DNA of 64,000 nt from Ardenticatenales bacterium. GTDB lineage: Bacteria > Chloroflexota > Anaerolineae > Promineifilales > Promineifilaceae. Positions within the stretch are counted from its first letter, which is position 1; each line of letters starts with the position of its first letter. The position numbers and the translations under genes are program-made. Under the pieces are notes generated by a model. The model was not told where the DNA came from and searched no databases. It worked only from the letters and a program-made list of their open reading frames with translations. Shown here piece by piece: positions 20,701 to 29,131 of this stretch. Location: positions 62,001-126,000 of the forward strand of contig JACKBL010000004.1 of NCBI GenBank assembly GCA_020634515.1, read 5' to 3'.

Positions 20701-23504
20701 CTAATAAACGGGATCGCAGTCGGTTGTCAGCAGTTCTTGCGTTTGCGCGTCGTAGAGGGAGGCGCAAACGAAGCGGGCGCCAAAGTTAAAGACGTTGCTG
20801 CCAAAGGTGTGGTCGGTACATGCCGGCATGGATTCGTTAACCAACTCTCGTATCGGATTGCCCTGGTAATCGTAGAGATAGGCCACCAATTGCGCGGGCT
20901 GGTCCGTATGGACGCCCATGCTCAGCGTGGTCCCCACGGCAAACGAGACATCCACCGCGTTGTAGCAGGGCGGATCATGATACAGTTTGACCTCATCAAT
21001 CGCCACTTTCCCTTCCGCCGGTTCTCCCGTGTAGGCCCATTCAATGGCGGAGAGGCCATTGTCCAGGTTCCAGCTATGGGGTTCAAACCAGTAGCAATGT
21101 TCCGCTACCGGTTCGGAGATAATGAGCGCGCCATCTTTGTCATAAGCCTGGAAAGTCACGCCGTCCACGCAGGTGAACATTTGCAGGGAAAAGCCGGTGG
21201 CGGCGTCGGCGAAGCCGTCAAACGACAGGCGCACGGGGCTTTCTGGCGTCAGGTTGCCGCAGCCGCGGTCGTCGGAAATCCAGAGGCTGCCGGGCAGGTT
21301 GCCTACGTAATCGGGATCGCAGAATGCCGGCAGCCACATAGTAACTTTCGGCGGAAGTAAATTCATACAGCCAGCCATCGTGCCATTGGCTGAGTGGCTG
21401 GTTGAACCCTTCCGAGAGGATGGGCGGCAGCGGTCCCGTGGTGAATTGGCGCACTTCGGCGTAGTCGCCAAACCCGCACGCATTGCCGGCCTGAACACGC
21501 CAGTAGTAGGTCGCCAGGGGTTGCAGCGAGCTGGTGAGCGTATGGTTGGCGACGACCCCCTCATAGGTGTAAACAATGTCGGTGAAGGCTGCATCGGTGG
21601 CGATTTGCAGGTGGTAAGCGCTGGCCTGGTTGGATGCGCCCCAGCGAAGGGTGGGTTTGAGGGGGAGGCCGGCGGCAAGGTTGACGGGCTGCTTCAGGGT
21701 GACGACGGGCGGGGCGGCGGAAAGGTTGAGGAAGGCGGTGGCCTGGTGTGTTTTGTGGGCGGGATCGTCGCCTACGCCGGTGATGATCAGGGGGTAATTG
21801 CCGGCATCCACGCCTCCCGTGTCGCTGATGGTTAAAAGGCTGCTTTGCGGCGGGGTGATGATGGCGGGGTCGAGGGTGGCGGTGGCCCCAACGGGCGCGC
21901 CGGAGACGCTGAGGGTGACGGGGGCGTTGTAGCCGAGGAGGTTGGCGGAGAGGAGGGGGTAGGTGGCGGAAATGCCGGCACAAACATTCACCGTCGCCGG
22001 CTGCGCATACAATCGGAAATCGGCCCCGGCTTTTTGCATCGCCGCCAGCACCGCCCGCGGCGCGTTAATCGTGCCAAATCCCCAATCATTGTTCGGCCCT
22101 GTAGTGTAATCGCCGCCACATTGCGACCCCACCTGCCCCGTCAGCGGCGTCGCCGTCTGCTTGATCAACCGGTATGTGACCCCCACCTTCCCTCGCAGCG
22201 AGGGGCTGGCCGCCCACATCAAGCCGATCAGCCCGGCCACATGCGGTCCGGCCATGCTCGTGCCGCTCCAGTAAGCGTACTCGTCCCCCGGCAGCGCGGA
22301 ACGCACGTTCTCGCCCGGCGCCATCACATCCGGCGTGTAGGCCGTCGTCAGCACGGAGGGGCCGCGGCTGCTGAACCCGGTGATCGTGCCGGGCAAAACG
22401 CCGCCGCTGTGCTGCACCGACCCCGTGGTGATCACTTCCGCATAGTCGCCGGGGGATCGTAAGGTGGTGCAGTTAGCCTTCGTTGCCGGCAGACACCTCC
22501 ACCGCAATCCCCGCCGCCCGCAACGCCAGCACCGCCTCCATCCAGGTCGTGTTCCCGCCGGGAATGCTGCCCCAGGAATTGGCGATGGCGTCGGGGGCCA
22601 TTGCCGGCAGCGGATTCTCCCCGTTCAAATCCCACGGCGCCAGGTCCCACTCAAAACACTCCACCGCCTGGGCAATCGTCGTCATGCGCGTCCCGCCCAG
22701 ATGCTTGCAATGAATCACTTGCGCGCCCGGAGCCATGCCAATGCGATTGCCGGCACCATCATCGCCCACCATGGTGCCGCTCACGTGCGTGCCATGCCCG
22801 CCCGCGTCCCCCGGCGCGTCCGGGTACGCGCCCGTGGCGTCCCACCAACTATAATTGTGGTCCACCGTCTGCCCGTCCCAACCGCGATAATGGCTGATGA
22901 TCGCCTCATGGTCCCAATCCAGCCCCGTGTCATTGGCCGCCAGGACGATGCCCTGTCCATTCACGCCCAACGCCCACACCGCTGGCGCGCGCACAAAAGC
23001 GATGTTGGGTTCAATCCCCTGTCCCGCGCCGGTCGCGGGAACCTCCGCCACCGGCGGCGGGACGTAAAAAGCGGTATTGGCGCTGATTTCCGCCACGTCC
23101 GGGCGGTAAGACAACTCGGACAGCAGTTCCGCCGTGCCCTGGCGCACCAGAATCTGGTTCACGATGTAGTAAGGACGATAATCTACGCCTCGCGCATCCA
23201 GGTAGCGGCGCAGATCAGCTTGCGACTGCACGGCGGTATCCCGCAAGGTCTCAAAAACAAACGCCCCCTTTTCTTCTTTCGTCCCCAGATTGTCCGCCGC
23301 GCCCAAATCCGACTTGGTCGTCATATGCACAAAGAAGTCAGCCTGCCCCTGGCTCTCCAACGCGGACAGCACCTCAGGGGCTACGGGAACAGGCTGGAGA
23401 CGAACCGCGGCAGCCGCCGTCGCCTCATGCGCGTGCGCCGCCTGCCGCAGCCAAAACGTCACGGATACCAGAACAATCAGGAGCCAGGTTTTCACAGATT
23501 TCAT
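20701..23504 (-). pseudogene. Secreted subtilisin-like (S8) serine protease with two frameshifts
   Basis: Three minus-strand frames make one exported protease of about 930 residues. The start at 23504 has AAGGA eight bases upstream and opens a signal peptide (MKSVKTWLLIVLVSVTFWL). A propeptide-like region is followed by the catalytic Asp (LAANDTGLDWDHE), His (GGHGTHVSGTMVGDD) and Ser (SGTSMAGPHVAGL). Fibronectin-like and jelly-roll-like domains follow, and the C-terminus has several Cys. The first shift, between SAGNEG and NCTTLRSPGDYAEV at about 22476, looks like loss of two bases. The second, at about 21325-21370, separates SAESYYVAAG from FCDPDYVGNLPGSLW. Both are beside TGCCGGCA sites. 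Two small corrections would restore a full-length enzyme, so this may be assembly error rather than a dead gene. Confidence 0.82.
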
Positions 23505-23730
23505 GCGGGGATTCCTTGTGGTATTGGAGGTGGATACGGAACAGACAGGCACATTATCCAACATAGGCGAAAGATAGGGTGCAACACGGAAAAGAAAACA
23601 AAGCTAATTATCCTACCCTTTTGCCCGCCAAAGACAAGCATCAGTTATAATCCATCTCATCAACTGTTAAGAGTTTGATTAAGGGGTATAATCCTGACCC
23701 GAAAACCTATCTCGCCGGGCAAAAAGCTAC

Positions 23731-24726
23731 CGTAGGACAATTCGCTGAATTGTCCCCCGCCACAACGGGACAATTTAGGCAAATTGTCCTACGGCGGCAT
23801 TTGACCACTACCGTAGGACAATTCGCTGAATTGTCCCCCGCCATCGGGACAATTTAGGCAAATTGTCCTACGGCGGCATTTGACCACTACCGTAGGACAA
23901 TTCGCTGAATTGTCCTGCGCCACAACGGGACAATTTTGGCAAATTGTCCTACGGCGGCAGCCGCCTGATTAACGCATTTGACCGCTACTGTAGGACAATT
24001 CGCTGAATTGTCCTGCGCCACAATGGGACAATTTTGGCAAATTGTCCTACGGCGGCAGCCGCCTGATTAGCATTTGATTGCTACTGTAGGACAATGGCTG
24101 AATTGTCTCAGCAGCCACAATGGATACCTTGGCACCATCCTACGGCGGCAAACCGCCTGATTAACGCACTGATTGCGCACCGTAGGACACCCGCTGAACC
24201 CCAGTTACAACGGGACAATTTTGGCAAATTGTCCTACGGCGGCAGCCGCCTGATTAACGCATTTGACCGCTACTGTAGGACAATTCGCTGAATTGTCCTG
24301 CGCCACAACGGGACAATTTTGGCAAATTGTCCTACGGCGGCAGCCGCCTGATTAACGCATTTGACCGCTACTGTAGGACAATTCGCTGAATTGTCCCCGC
24401 CACAACGGGACAATTTTGGCAAATTGTCCTACGGCGGCAGCCGCCTGATTAACGCATTTGACCGCTACTGTAGGACAATTCGCTGAATTGTCCTGCGCCA
24501 CAATGGGACAATTTTGGCAAATTGTCCTACGGCGGCAGCCGCCTGATTAACGCATTTGACCGCTACTGTAGGACAATTCGCTGAATTGTCCTGCGCCACA
24601 ACGACACCTATGGCCTGTCCTACGGCGGCAGCCGCCTGATTAACGCATTTGACCGCTACTGTAGGACAATTCGCTGAATTGTCCTGCGCCACAACGGGAC
24701 AATTTTGGCAAATTGTCCTACGGTGG
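23731..24726. repeat. Tandem array of about 11 palindromic units upstream of the DGR
   Basis: Units begin near 23731, 23812, 23891, 23989, 24085, 24181, 24274, 24371, 24468, 24566 and 24659. The first three are about 80 bases, the later ones about 97. Each unit holds two hairpins: GGACAATTC GCT GAATTGTCC and GGACAATTT TGGC AAATTGTCC, and the unit ends pair as GTAGGACAATT with AATTGTCCTAC. Longer units add a GCAGCCGCCTGATTAACGCA segment. Units at 24085, 24181 and 24566 are diverged inside. There are no unique spacers, so this is not a CRISPR array. The last unit runs up to the 5' side of the DGR target gene. Confidence 0.9.
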
Positions 24727-24796
24727 TAGCGGCCTGAGCAATGCATTTGAAATATTCTCGGGCATATCATACCTATCCATTTTCGTGGGCGAAGCA

Positions 24797-26431
24797 ATGA
24801 CAACGGGCCTGAAACCGGAAACGCTGAACCAGATTTATACGACGCTAGAAAAATGCCCCGCCCTGAGTGCGCATCGACGGCTGCGGGCGCTGTTCGTGGA
24901 CAAGCGTATTGCCCAATGGAAAAGCGGCATCCCGGAAACGAACAATCGCATTGAGCGCGTTAATCTGCTGGTAGACTGGTTACTGGAACGGGAGAACGAC
25001 CAGCAACAAAACGCCTTAGCCCTGTTTCTATTAGTGGTGAGCGATGACCGCGAAACCTCTCGCAGACATAGCCAGACCCTGCGTAACGCGGCCCAGGCAG
25101 TCGCTCGTGAATTGGGTCTGCCTCCACTTTCCCCGCTCTCTACCGGACTAGAATCCACGCCCGCTGCGCTGTCAGTGCCAGGAAACAGGGGCATCGGGGA
25201 AGAATCGCGGCAGTCAGATGGCAATGAATCGGAAGGCGCGCGGAAGTTGGAAACGACCCTGCCAGCGACAAAACCTATTGCGGAGACGCCCCCACGGAGT
25301 GCGCCAGATCACGCCCGGCAACCGGCACGCCCCACGCTAGCGCGCCCCCTGAGCCGGCAAATTCAAGATGGATGGCAGGCCGTCGGGCGACGCTGGCGCG
25401 CCTTGCCAAAGGCGGCGCGTTGGTCGCCCGTGGGGGTAGCCGGGATCACTTTGTTTGTGTGGTTGATGCTTGCGCTGCTTCCCGGCCCGCCGTCCGGAAC
25501 CACGACAACCCCTTTAGGGACGCCAGCAGCAGAAGTCGCCGCCGTGGAAACAACCACGCCCACGCGCACCAGGACGCCAACGGCAACCGTGCCCCCCACC
25601 CTGCCTCCATCAGCCACGCCCACGCGCCAACCGTCTCGGACGTCCACTCCCAGACCAACTGCCACGCCCACGCCAACGCTGACGCCGTTGCCTACTTTGG
25701 GCGTTGGTTCGATGATGACTTCGACGGTGGATGGGATGGTGCAGGTTTTTGTGCCGGCAGGCCCATTCATCATGGGCAGCAATGATGGCGGGAGCGGCGA
25801 GAAACCTGTACACACCGTCACCCTGGACGCCTACTGGATAGACCAGACGGAAGTAACCAACAGCATGTACGCCAGTTGCGTAGCTGCCGCTGCTTGCCAG
25901 CCGCCGGGAGACAGCAGCAGCTACACCCGCAGCAGCTATTATGGTGACGTCAGTTATGCTGACTACCCGGTGATTTACGTCAGTTGGGAAGATGCCTATG
26001 CCTACTGTGAATGGGCGGAACGCCGTCTGCCCACAGAAGCGGAATGGGAAAAGGCGGCGCGGGGCACGGATGCGCGGACTTATCCCTGGGGAGAAGACGT
26101 CAGTTGTGATCAGGCTAATTACTTTAGTTGCGTTGGCGACACCACGCGCGTGGGCAGTTATGCTACAGGGGCCAGTCCGTACAGGGCGCTGGATATGGCG
26201 GGCAATGTTTGGGAATGGGTGGCAGATTGGTATGATAGTCGTTATTATGAATCCAGTCCCAACCGGAATCCACCAGGGCCGGCCAGCGGCCAGTATCGGG
26301 TGCTTCGCGGCGGGTCGTGGTACTCCTACGACTTCCTCATCCGCGCCTCCTACCGCTTCAACTACTACCCCACGAACCGCGACATCAGTGTGGGGTTCCG
26401 GTGCGCCCAGGAGTATCTTTCTCCCCCCTAA
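24797..26431 (+). CDS. DGR target: adaptor-like domain, TM helix, P/T-rich stalk, FGE-sulfatase/C-type-lectin-like variable domain
   Basis: A 544-residue protein. Residues 1-105 are an all-alpha domain (LEKCPALSAHRRLRALFVD, then ERVNLLVDWLLERENDQQQN) resembling the effector-associated domains that serve as adaptors in bacterial conflict systems. A disordered linker leads to one transmembrane helix (about 210-229), then a Pro/Thr-rich stalk (231-302). Residues 305-544 are an FGE-sulfatase fold (FVPAGPFIMGS, RRLPTEAEWEKAARG, WGEDVSCDQANYF, LDMAGNVWEWVADWYD, RVLRGGSW). The last 40 codons contain the variable repeat, so the diversified face would be extracellular and the adaptor cytoplasmic. The ATG at 24797 is preferred; an upstream TTG frame from 24713 only reads into the repeat array. 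It is followed by reverse transcriptase, Avd and template repeat on the same strand. The adaptor assignment is the least certain part. Confidence 0.88.
   Translation: MTTGLKPETLNQIYTTLEKCPALSAHRRLRALFVDKRIAQWKSGIPETNNRIERVNLLVDWLLERENDQQQNALALFLLVVSDDRETSRRHSQTLRNAAQAVARELGLPPLSPLSTGLESTPAALSVPGNRGIGEESRQSDGNESEGARKLETTLPATKPIAETPPRSAPDHARQPARPTLARPLSRQIQDGWQAVGRRWRALPKAARWSPVGVAGITLFVWLMLALLPGPPSGTTTTPLGTPAAEVAAVETTTPTRTRTPTATVPPTLPPSATPTRQPSRTSTPRPTATPTPTLTPLPTLGVGSMMTSTVDGMVQVFVPAGPFIMGSNDGGSGEKPVHTVTLDAYWIDQTEVTNSMYASCVAAAACQPPGDSSSYTRSSYYGDVSYADYPVIYVSWEDAYAYCEWAERRLPTEAEWEKAARGTDARTYPWGEDVSCDQANYFSCVGDTTRVGSYATGASPYRALDMAGNVWEWVADWYDSRYYESSPNRNPPGPASGQYRVLRGGSWYSYDFLIRASYRFNYYPTNRDISVGFRCAQEYLSPP
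26299..26410 (+). repeat. DGR variable repeat (VR)
   Basis: The 112 bases align without gaps to the template repeat at 28036-28147. By eye there are 18 differences, 16 at template adenines (12 A to T, 2 A to C, 2 A to G); the other two are G to C and C to T. Twelve of 14 template AAC codons are changed. The last 21 bases are identical and GC-rich, as expected for the initiation-of-mutagenic-homology region. The repeat encodes the end of the lectin-like domain of the target, from the GGSW motif to GFRCAQ. Confidence 0.97.
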
Positions 26432-26470
26432 AATTTCTGGATTCTGATTTCTGGTTTCTGTTTGGGGGGG

Positions 26471-26488
26471 TCGGGGGGACTCCCCCGA
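26471..26488 (+). promoter_or_regulatory. DGR-type hairpin/cruciform downstream of VR
   Basis: TCGGGGG pairs with CCCCCGA around the four-base loop GACT, 60 bases past the VR. Short stems with four-base loops just downstream of VR are known to raise retrohoming efficiency in the Bordetella phage DGR. Stem length and position fit; the loop departs from the GRNA pattern I recall only at its last base. Confidence 0.7.
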
Positions 26489-26564
26489 TCGCGAAAAATT
26501 TCTGAGTAGGTAACCTCCATTCGGTAGGTATTATGACCAACAAATAAGCGTGAGATGTTCTGAA

Positions 26565-27686
26565 ATGCCGAAAACCTACGACAATCTTCTCACCAGAATT
26601 GCCTCCTTTAGCAACCTGTTGGTAGCCTATGAACGCGCCAGAAAAGGGAAACAGCAAACAGGCGATATGCACGCTTTCAGCTTCAATCTGGAAGACAATC
26701 TATGGTGGCTGCATGAAGAGCTAAATAACGGCAGCTACCGTCCCGGTCCGTATCGCAGCTTCCACATATACGAACCGAAACGGCGTAAAATCAGCGCCGC
26801 TCCGTTTCGGGACCGCGTCGTTCACCACGCCTTGTGCCGGGTTATCCAGCCTTTGTTCGAGCGTAAGTTCATTTATGACAGCTATGCTAACCGCGTGGGC
26901 AAAGGTACCCATGCCGCCCTGGACCGGGCAGACCGCTTTATCAAGCGTTTCCCCTACGTTCTGAAAGCAGATATTCTCAAATTCTTCCCCAGTGTAGACC
27001 ACGCCATCTTACTGCGAACGTTGAACAAGACAATTTGCTGCCAGCCGACCTTGGCCTTATGCCAGCAAATCGTTCACAGCGGAAAAGACGTGCTGTCGGA
27101 TGAATACCCGATGCAATGGTTCCCGGGTGACACGTTGCTCACTCCTCTGGAACATGCAAAAGGCCTGCCCATTGGCAACCTGACCAGCCAGTTTTGGGCC
27201 AACGTGTTGCTCAACGAGTTGGACCACTTCGTCAAAGAGCATCTGCAGGTACAAGGTTATGTGCGCTACGTGGATGATTTTTTGCTCTTTGGCCAGGATA
27301 AGGCCACCTTGTGGCAATTGCACCGGGAGATTGCTCATTATCTGGCGGGGCTGCGGCTGACGCTGCATCCGCGCAAATGCCACGTTATGCCTACGGACCA
27401 GGGCGTGCCCTTTCTCGGTTTTCGGCTGTTCCCCACGCACCGCCGACTGTTAAGCGAGAGCCTGCGGCGAGCAAGAAAGCGGCTGCGCCGACAGCGACAA
27501 GCTATGGCCAGCGGTGGACTATCCCCTGAAGCGATGCGACGTTCGCTGGCCAGTTGGATCGGCCACGTGCAGCATGGAGATACTTACCATTTGCGTTATC
27601 TGCTTTTGAGCAAAGTGTCCTGGCAAATTGGCCCACCCATTGACCACCCTGCTGCTTCTGATGATGAAACAATCCCCTATTTTTGA
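26565..27686 (+). CDS. DGR reverse transcriptase
   Basis: A 373-residue reverse transcriptase that would copy the template repeat RNA with adenine-directed errors. Visible motifs are KADILKFFPSVDH (about 134-146, first catalytic Asp), GLPIGNLTSQFWANVLL (about 200-216) and RYVDDFLLFG (YVDD at 235-238). The IGNLTSQ motif is characteristic of DGR enzymes; group II intron and retroviral enzymes differ here. The C-terminal thumb is basic (RRARKRLRRQRQ). There is no maturase or endonuclease domain. The ATG at 26565 is preferred over a GTG at 26550; neither has a strong ribosome binding site. Its end overlaps the Avd gene by 26 bases. The order target, RT, Avd, TR differs from the Bordetella phage order. 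Confidence 0.95.
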   Translation: MPKTYDNLLTRIASFSNLLVAYERARKGKQQTGDMHAFSFNLEDNLWWLHEELNNGSYRPGPYRSFHIYEPKRRKISAAPFRDRVVHHALCRVIQPLFERKFIYDSYANRVGKGTHAALDRADRFIKRFPYVLKADILKFFPSVDHAILLRTLNKTICCQPTLALCQQIVHSGKDVLSDEYPMQWFPGDTLLTPLEHAKGLPIGNLTSQFWANVLLNELDHFVKEHLQVQGYVRYVDDFLLFGQDKATLWQLHREIAHYLAGLRLTLHPRKCHVMPTDQGVPFLGFRLFPTHRRLLSESLRRARKRLRRQRQAMASGGLSPEAMRRSLASWIGHVQHGDTYHLRYLLLSKVSWQIGPPIDHPAASDDETIPYF

Positions 27687-28005
27687 GCGTGTTGAAAAGT
27701 TTCTGGATTGGCTGCTGCCGATTACGGCCCAGTTCCCCAAACACCATCGCTTCGGGTTGGCCCGCCGCACAGAAGACCGGGCTCTGGACTTTTATGAACA
27801 AATCGTGCGCGCAGCCAAAGCGGACAGGCCAGGTCGTTATCTGCATGAGGCGGATGTGCAACTCACGCAGTTGGGTTTTTACCTGCGGCGGTGCTATCAT
27901 CTGCAATTGATTACTGCGCGGCAGTATGAAGAAGGCAGCCGCCGCATCGCCGAATTAGGGCGATTGATTGGTGGCTGGATGAAAAAGGCAGTTGTGACCG
28001 GGTGA
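27661..28005 (+). CDS. avd: Avd-like DGR accessory variability protein (four-helix bundle)
   Basis: A 114-residue basic, helical protein (MMKQSPIFERVEKFLDWLLP, then FPKHHRFGLARRTEDRALDF and a final RRIAELGRLIGGWMKK) matching the four-helix-bundle bAvd family that binds the RT and the template RNA. It overlaps the reverse transcriptase end by 26 bases, so the two are probably translationally coupled. Two adjacent ATGs at 27661 and 27664 are possible starts. The template repeat begins 30 bases after its stop. Length and position fit the family. Confidence 0.9.
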   Translation: MMKQSPIFERVEKFLDWLLPITAQFPKHHRFGLARRTEDRALDFYEQIVRAAKADRPGRYLHEADVQLTQLGFYLRRCYHLQLITARQYEEGSRRIAELGRLIGGWMKKAVVTG

Positions 28006-28035
28006 CCGGTCTTTCTGTAGGGAAACAGGCGTTAA

Positions 28036-28147
28036 GGTGCTTCGCGGCGGGTCGTGGAACAACAACGACAACAACATCCGCGCCTCCAACCGCAACAACA
28101 ACAACCCGACGAACCGCAACAACAACGTGGGGTTCCGGTGCGCCCAG
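28036..28147 (+). repeat. DGR template repeat (TR)
   Basis: Non-coding donor copy of the VR, in the same orientation, with 14 AAC codons when read in the VR frame. AAC codons give broad amino acid choice and no stop codons under adenine mutagenesis. A TAG follows the repeat directly. TR lies 3' of RT and avd and presumably is transcribed with them. Confidence 0.97.
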
Positions 28148-28304
28148 TAGTCCTTGCCCTATACCCGTGCATCATAGTGCGCTGGCCGGCATATTACCTG
28201 CTCAGAAGGAGAATATTCCAAAAGGTGAGTAATCAGAGCCAAATGGGAGAAAGTACTCCAGCTTGTTTTCCTGGTAGGGGGCAACTCTTGCCGAAGATAA
28301 AGGG

Positions 28305-28345
28305 GACTGCTCCGGCTGGTAGGTGAACCGAAGGCCGGAGCAGTC
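28305..28345 (+). terminator. Stable hairpin behind the template repeat
   Basis: GACTGCTCCGGC pairs perfectly with GCCGGAGCAGTC over 12 bases around a 17-base loop. It lies about 160 bases after TR and could define the 3' end of the TR RNA or end the operon. No run of T follows, so simple intrinsic termination is uncertain. Confidence 0.5.
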
Positions 28346-28399
28346 GCGTTTCGGATCTGACTCATATGACGGTGCCGATTGCTGAAGGATTGAATAGAC

Positions 28400-28612
28400 A
28401 TGCCGATGGAATTGGCCGAAGAGCTGGCTGCTTTGCATTGGTTCAGTGACGAAGCTTTGTGGGAAGAGTCCGCGCCATCTATGTCCGCAGCAGAACAGAA
28501 GCGTCGGGCGCAGGCGTTGGCGATTCTGGCGCAACGAGGTCATTCCGTCACGCTTGACGCCCTGCTTGTAAGAAGAATCGAACAACACTTCTCTGCACAA
28601 GAGACGCCATGA
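28400..28612 (+). CDS. Small hypothetical protein
   Basis: A 70-residue Ala/Leu/Glu-rich, mostly helical protein (MPMELAEELAALHWFSDEAL, then SAAEQKRRAQALAILAQRG) with no family I recognise. It is followed 13 bases later by a second small ORF on the same strand. The two look like a co-expressed pair, such as a small toxin-antitoxin or regulatory module, but nothing in the sequence proves that. They lie between the DGR and a metallophosphatase gene. Confidence 0.55.
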   Translation: MPMELAEELAALHWFSDEALWEESAPSMSAAEQKRRAQALAILAQRGHSVTLDALLVRRIEQHFSAQETP

Positions 28613-28625
28613 AAGCGAGACAGCT

Positions 28626-28835
28626 ATGATTACCCTACAGATTCAAGGCCGCGCGTTGGAAAAAGAAGTGAATGAGCTTTTGCAGCAAGAATTCGGCGGC
28701 GATGCTGAAAAAATGCTGCATGAGCTAATCAAACTATACGCATCTCAGTTTGACCGGCTGAAATACAGCGGCATTCTGAAGTGGGAACAGGATGGCCTTG
28801 CTTTCCAGAAGGAAAGCCGTCGTGCGTGGCGCTGA
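28626..28835 (+). CDS. Small hypothetical protein, partner of the preceding ORF
   Basis: A 69-residue protein beginning MITLQIQGRALEKEVNELLQ, a short beta strand followed by helices. That plan is seen in ribbon-helix-helix antitoxins, but I do not see a diagnostic motif. The C-terminus is LAFQKESRRAWR. The start is 13 bases behind the preceding stop with a GCGAG upstream, suggesting translation from the same mRNA. Function unknown. Confidence 0.5.
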   Translation: MITLQIQGRALEKEVNELLQQEFGGDAEKMLHELIKLYASQFDRLKYSGILKWEQDGLAFQKESRRAWR

Positions 28836-28859
28836 AGTTTTGCCGGACACAAATGCCTT

Positions 28860-29110
28860 CATTGTATTTCTTACTGGACTCTGCTGTTTCTGGAGTGGAG
28901 GCTTCAGCCGGTCTACATATGGTGGTTGACCCGGCTAAAGCCTCGACTCCGATCACCATATGTGGATTTCGCCAGACTCGAGTTTCTTATTTCGGCAGAC
29001 ACGGCTTTTCAGAAAGTGGCTGGTTTGGCCTTCATTTCGGATATCTTAACTTGAGCCGGCGGGGAGTAAGTACAGATTACAAAAATCTCGCAGATTTTTG
29101 TAATCTTGGG
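28860..29110. repeat. Palindromic intergenic elements before the metallophosphatase gene
   Basis: About 28895-28960 holds an imperfect palindrome (GGAGTGGAGGCTTCAGCCGG with CCGGCTAAAGCCTCGACTCC). At 29074-29106 there is a perfect 15-bp hairpin, AGATTACAAAAATCT, loop CGC, AGATTTTTGTAATCT, ending 25 bases before the ATG at 29132. The second could affect translation or terminate upstream transcription. No ORF here is convincing. Confidence 0.6.
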
Positions 29111-29131
29111 GAGATACCAGGTTAAATCAGG

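Noticed and set aside
23731..24726. CRISPR array
   Set aside because: Units follow one another without unique spacers, are 80-97 bases long and are palindromic throughout. No cas gene is present.
26565..27686. Group II intron or retron reverse transcriptase
   Set aside because: No maturase domain, intron boundaries or msr/msd region. The IGNLTSQ motif, Avd and VR/TR pair identify a DGR.
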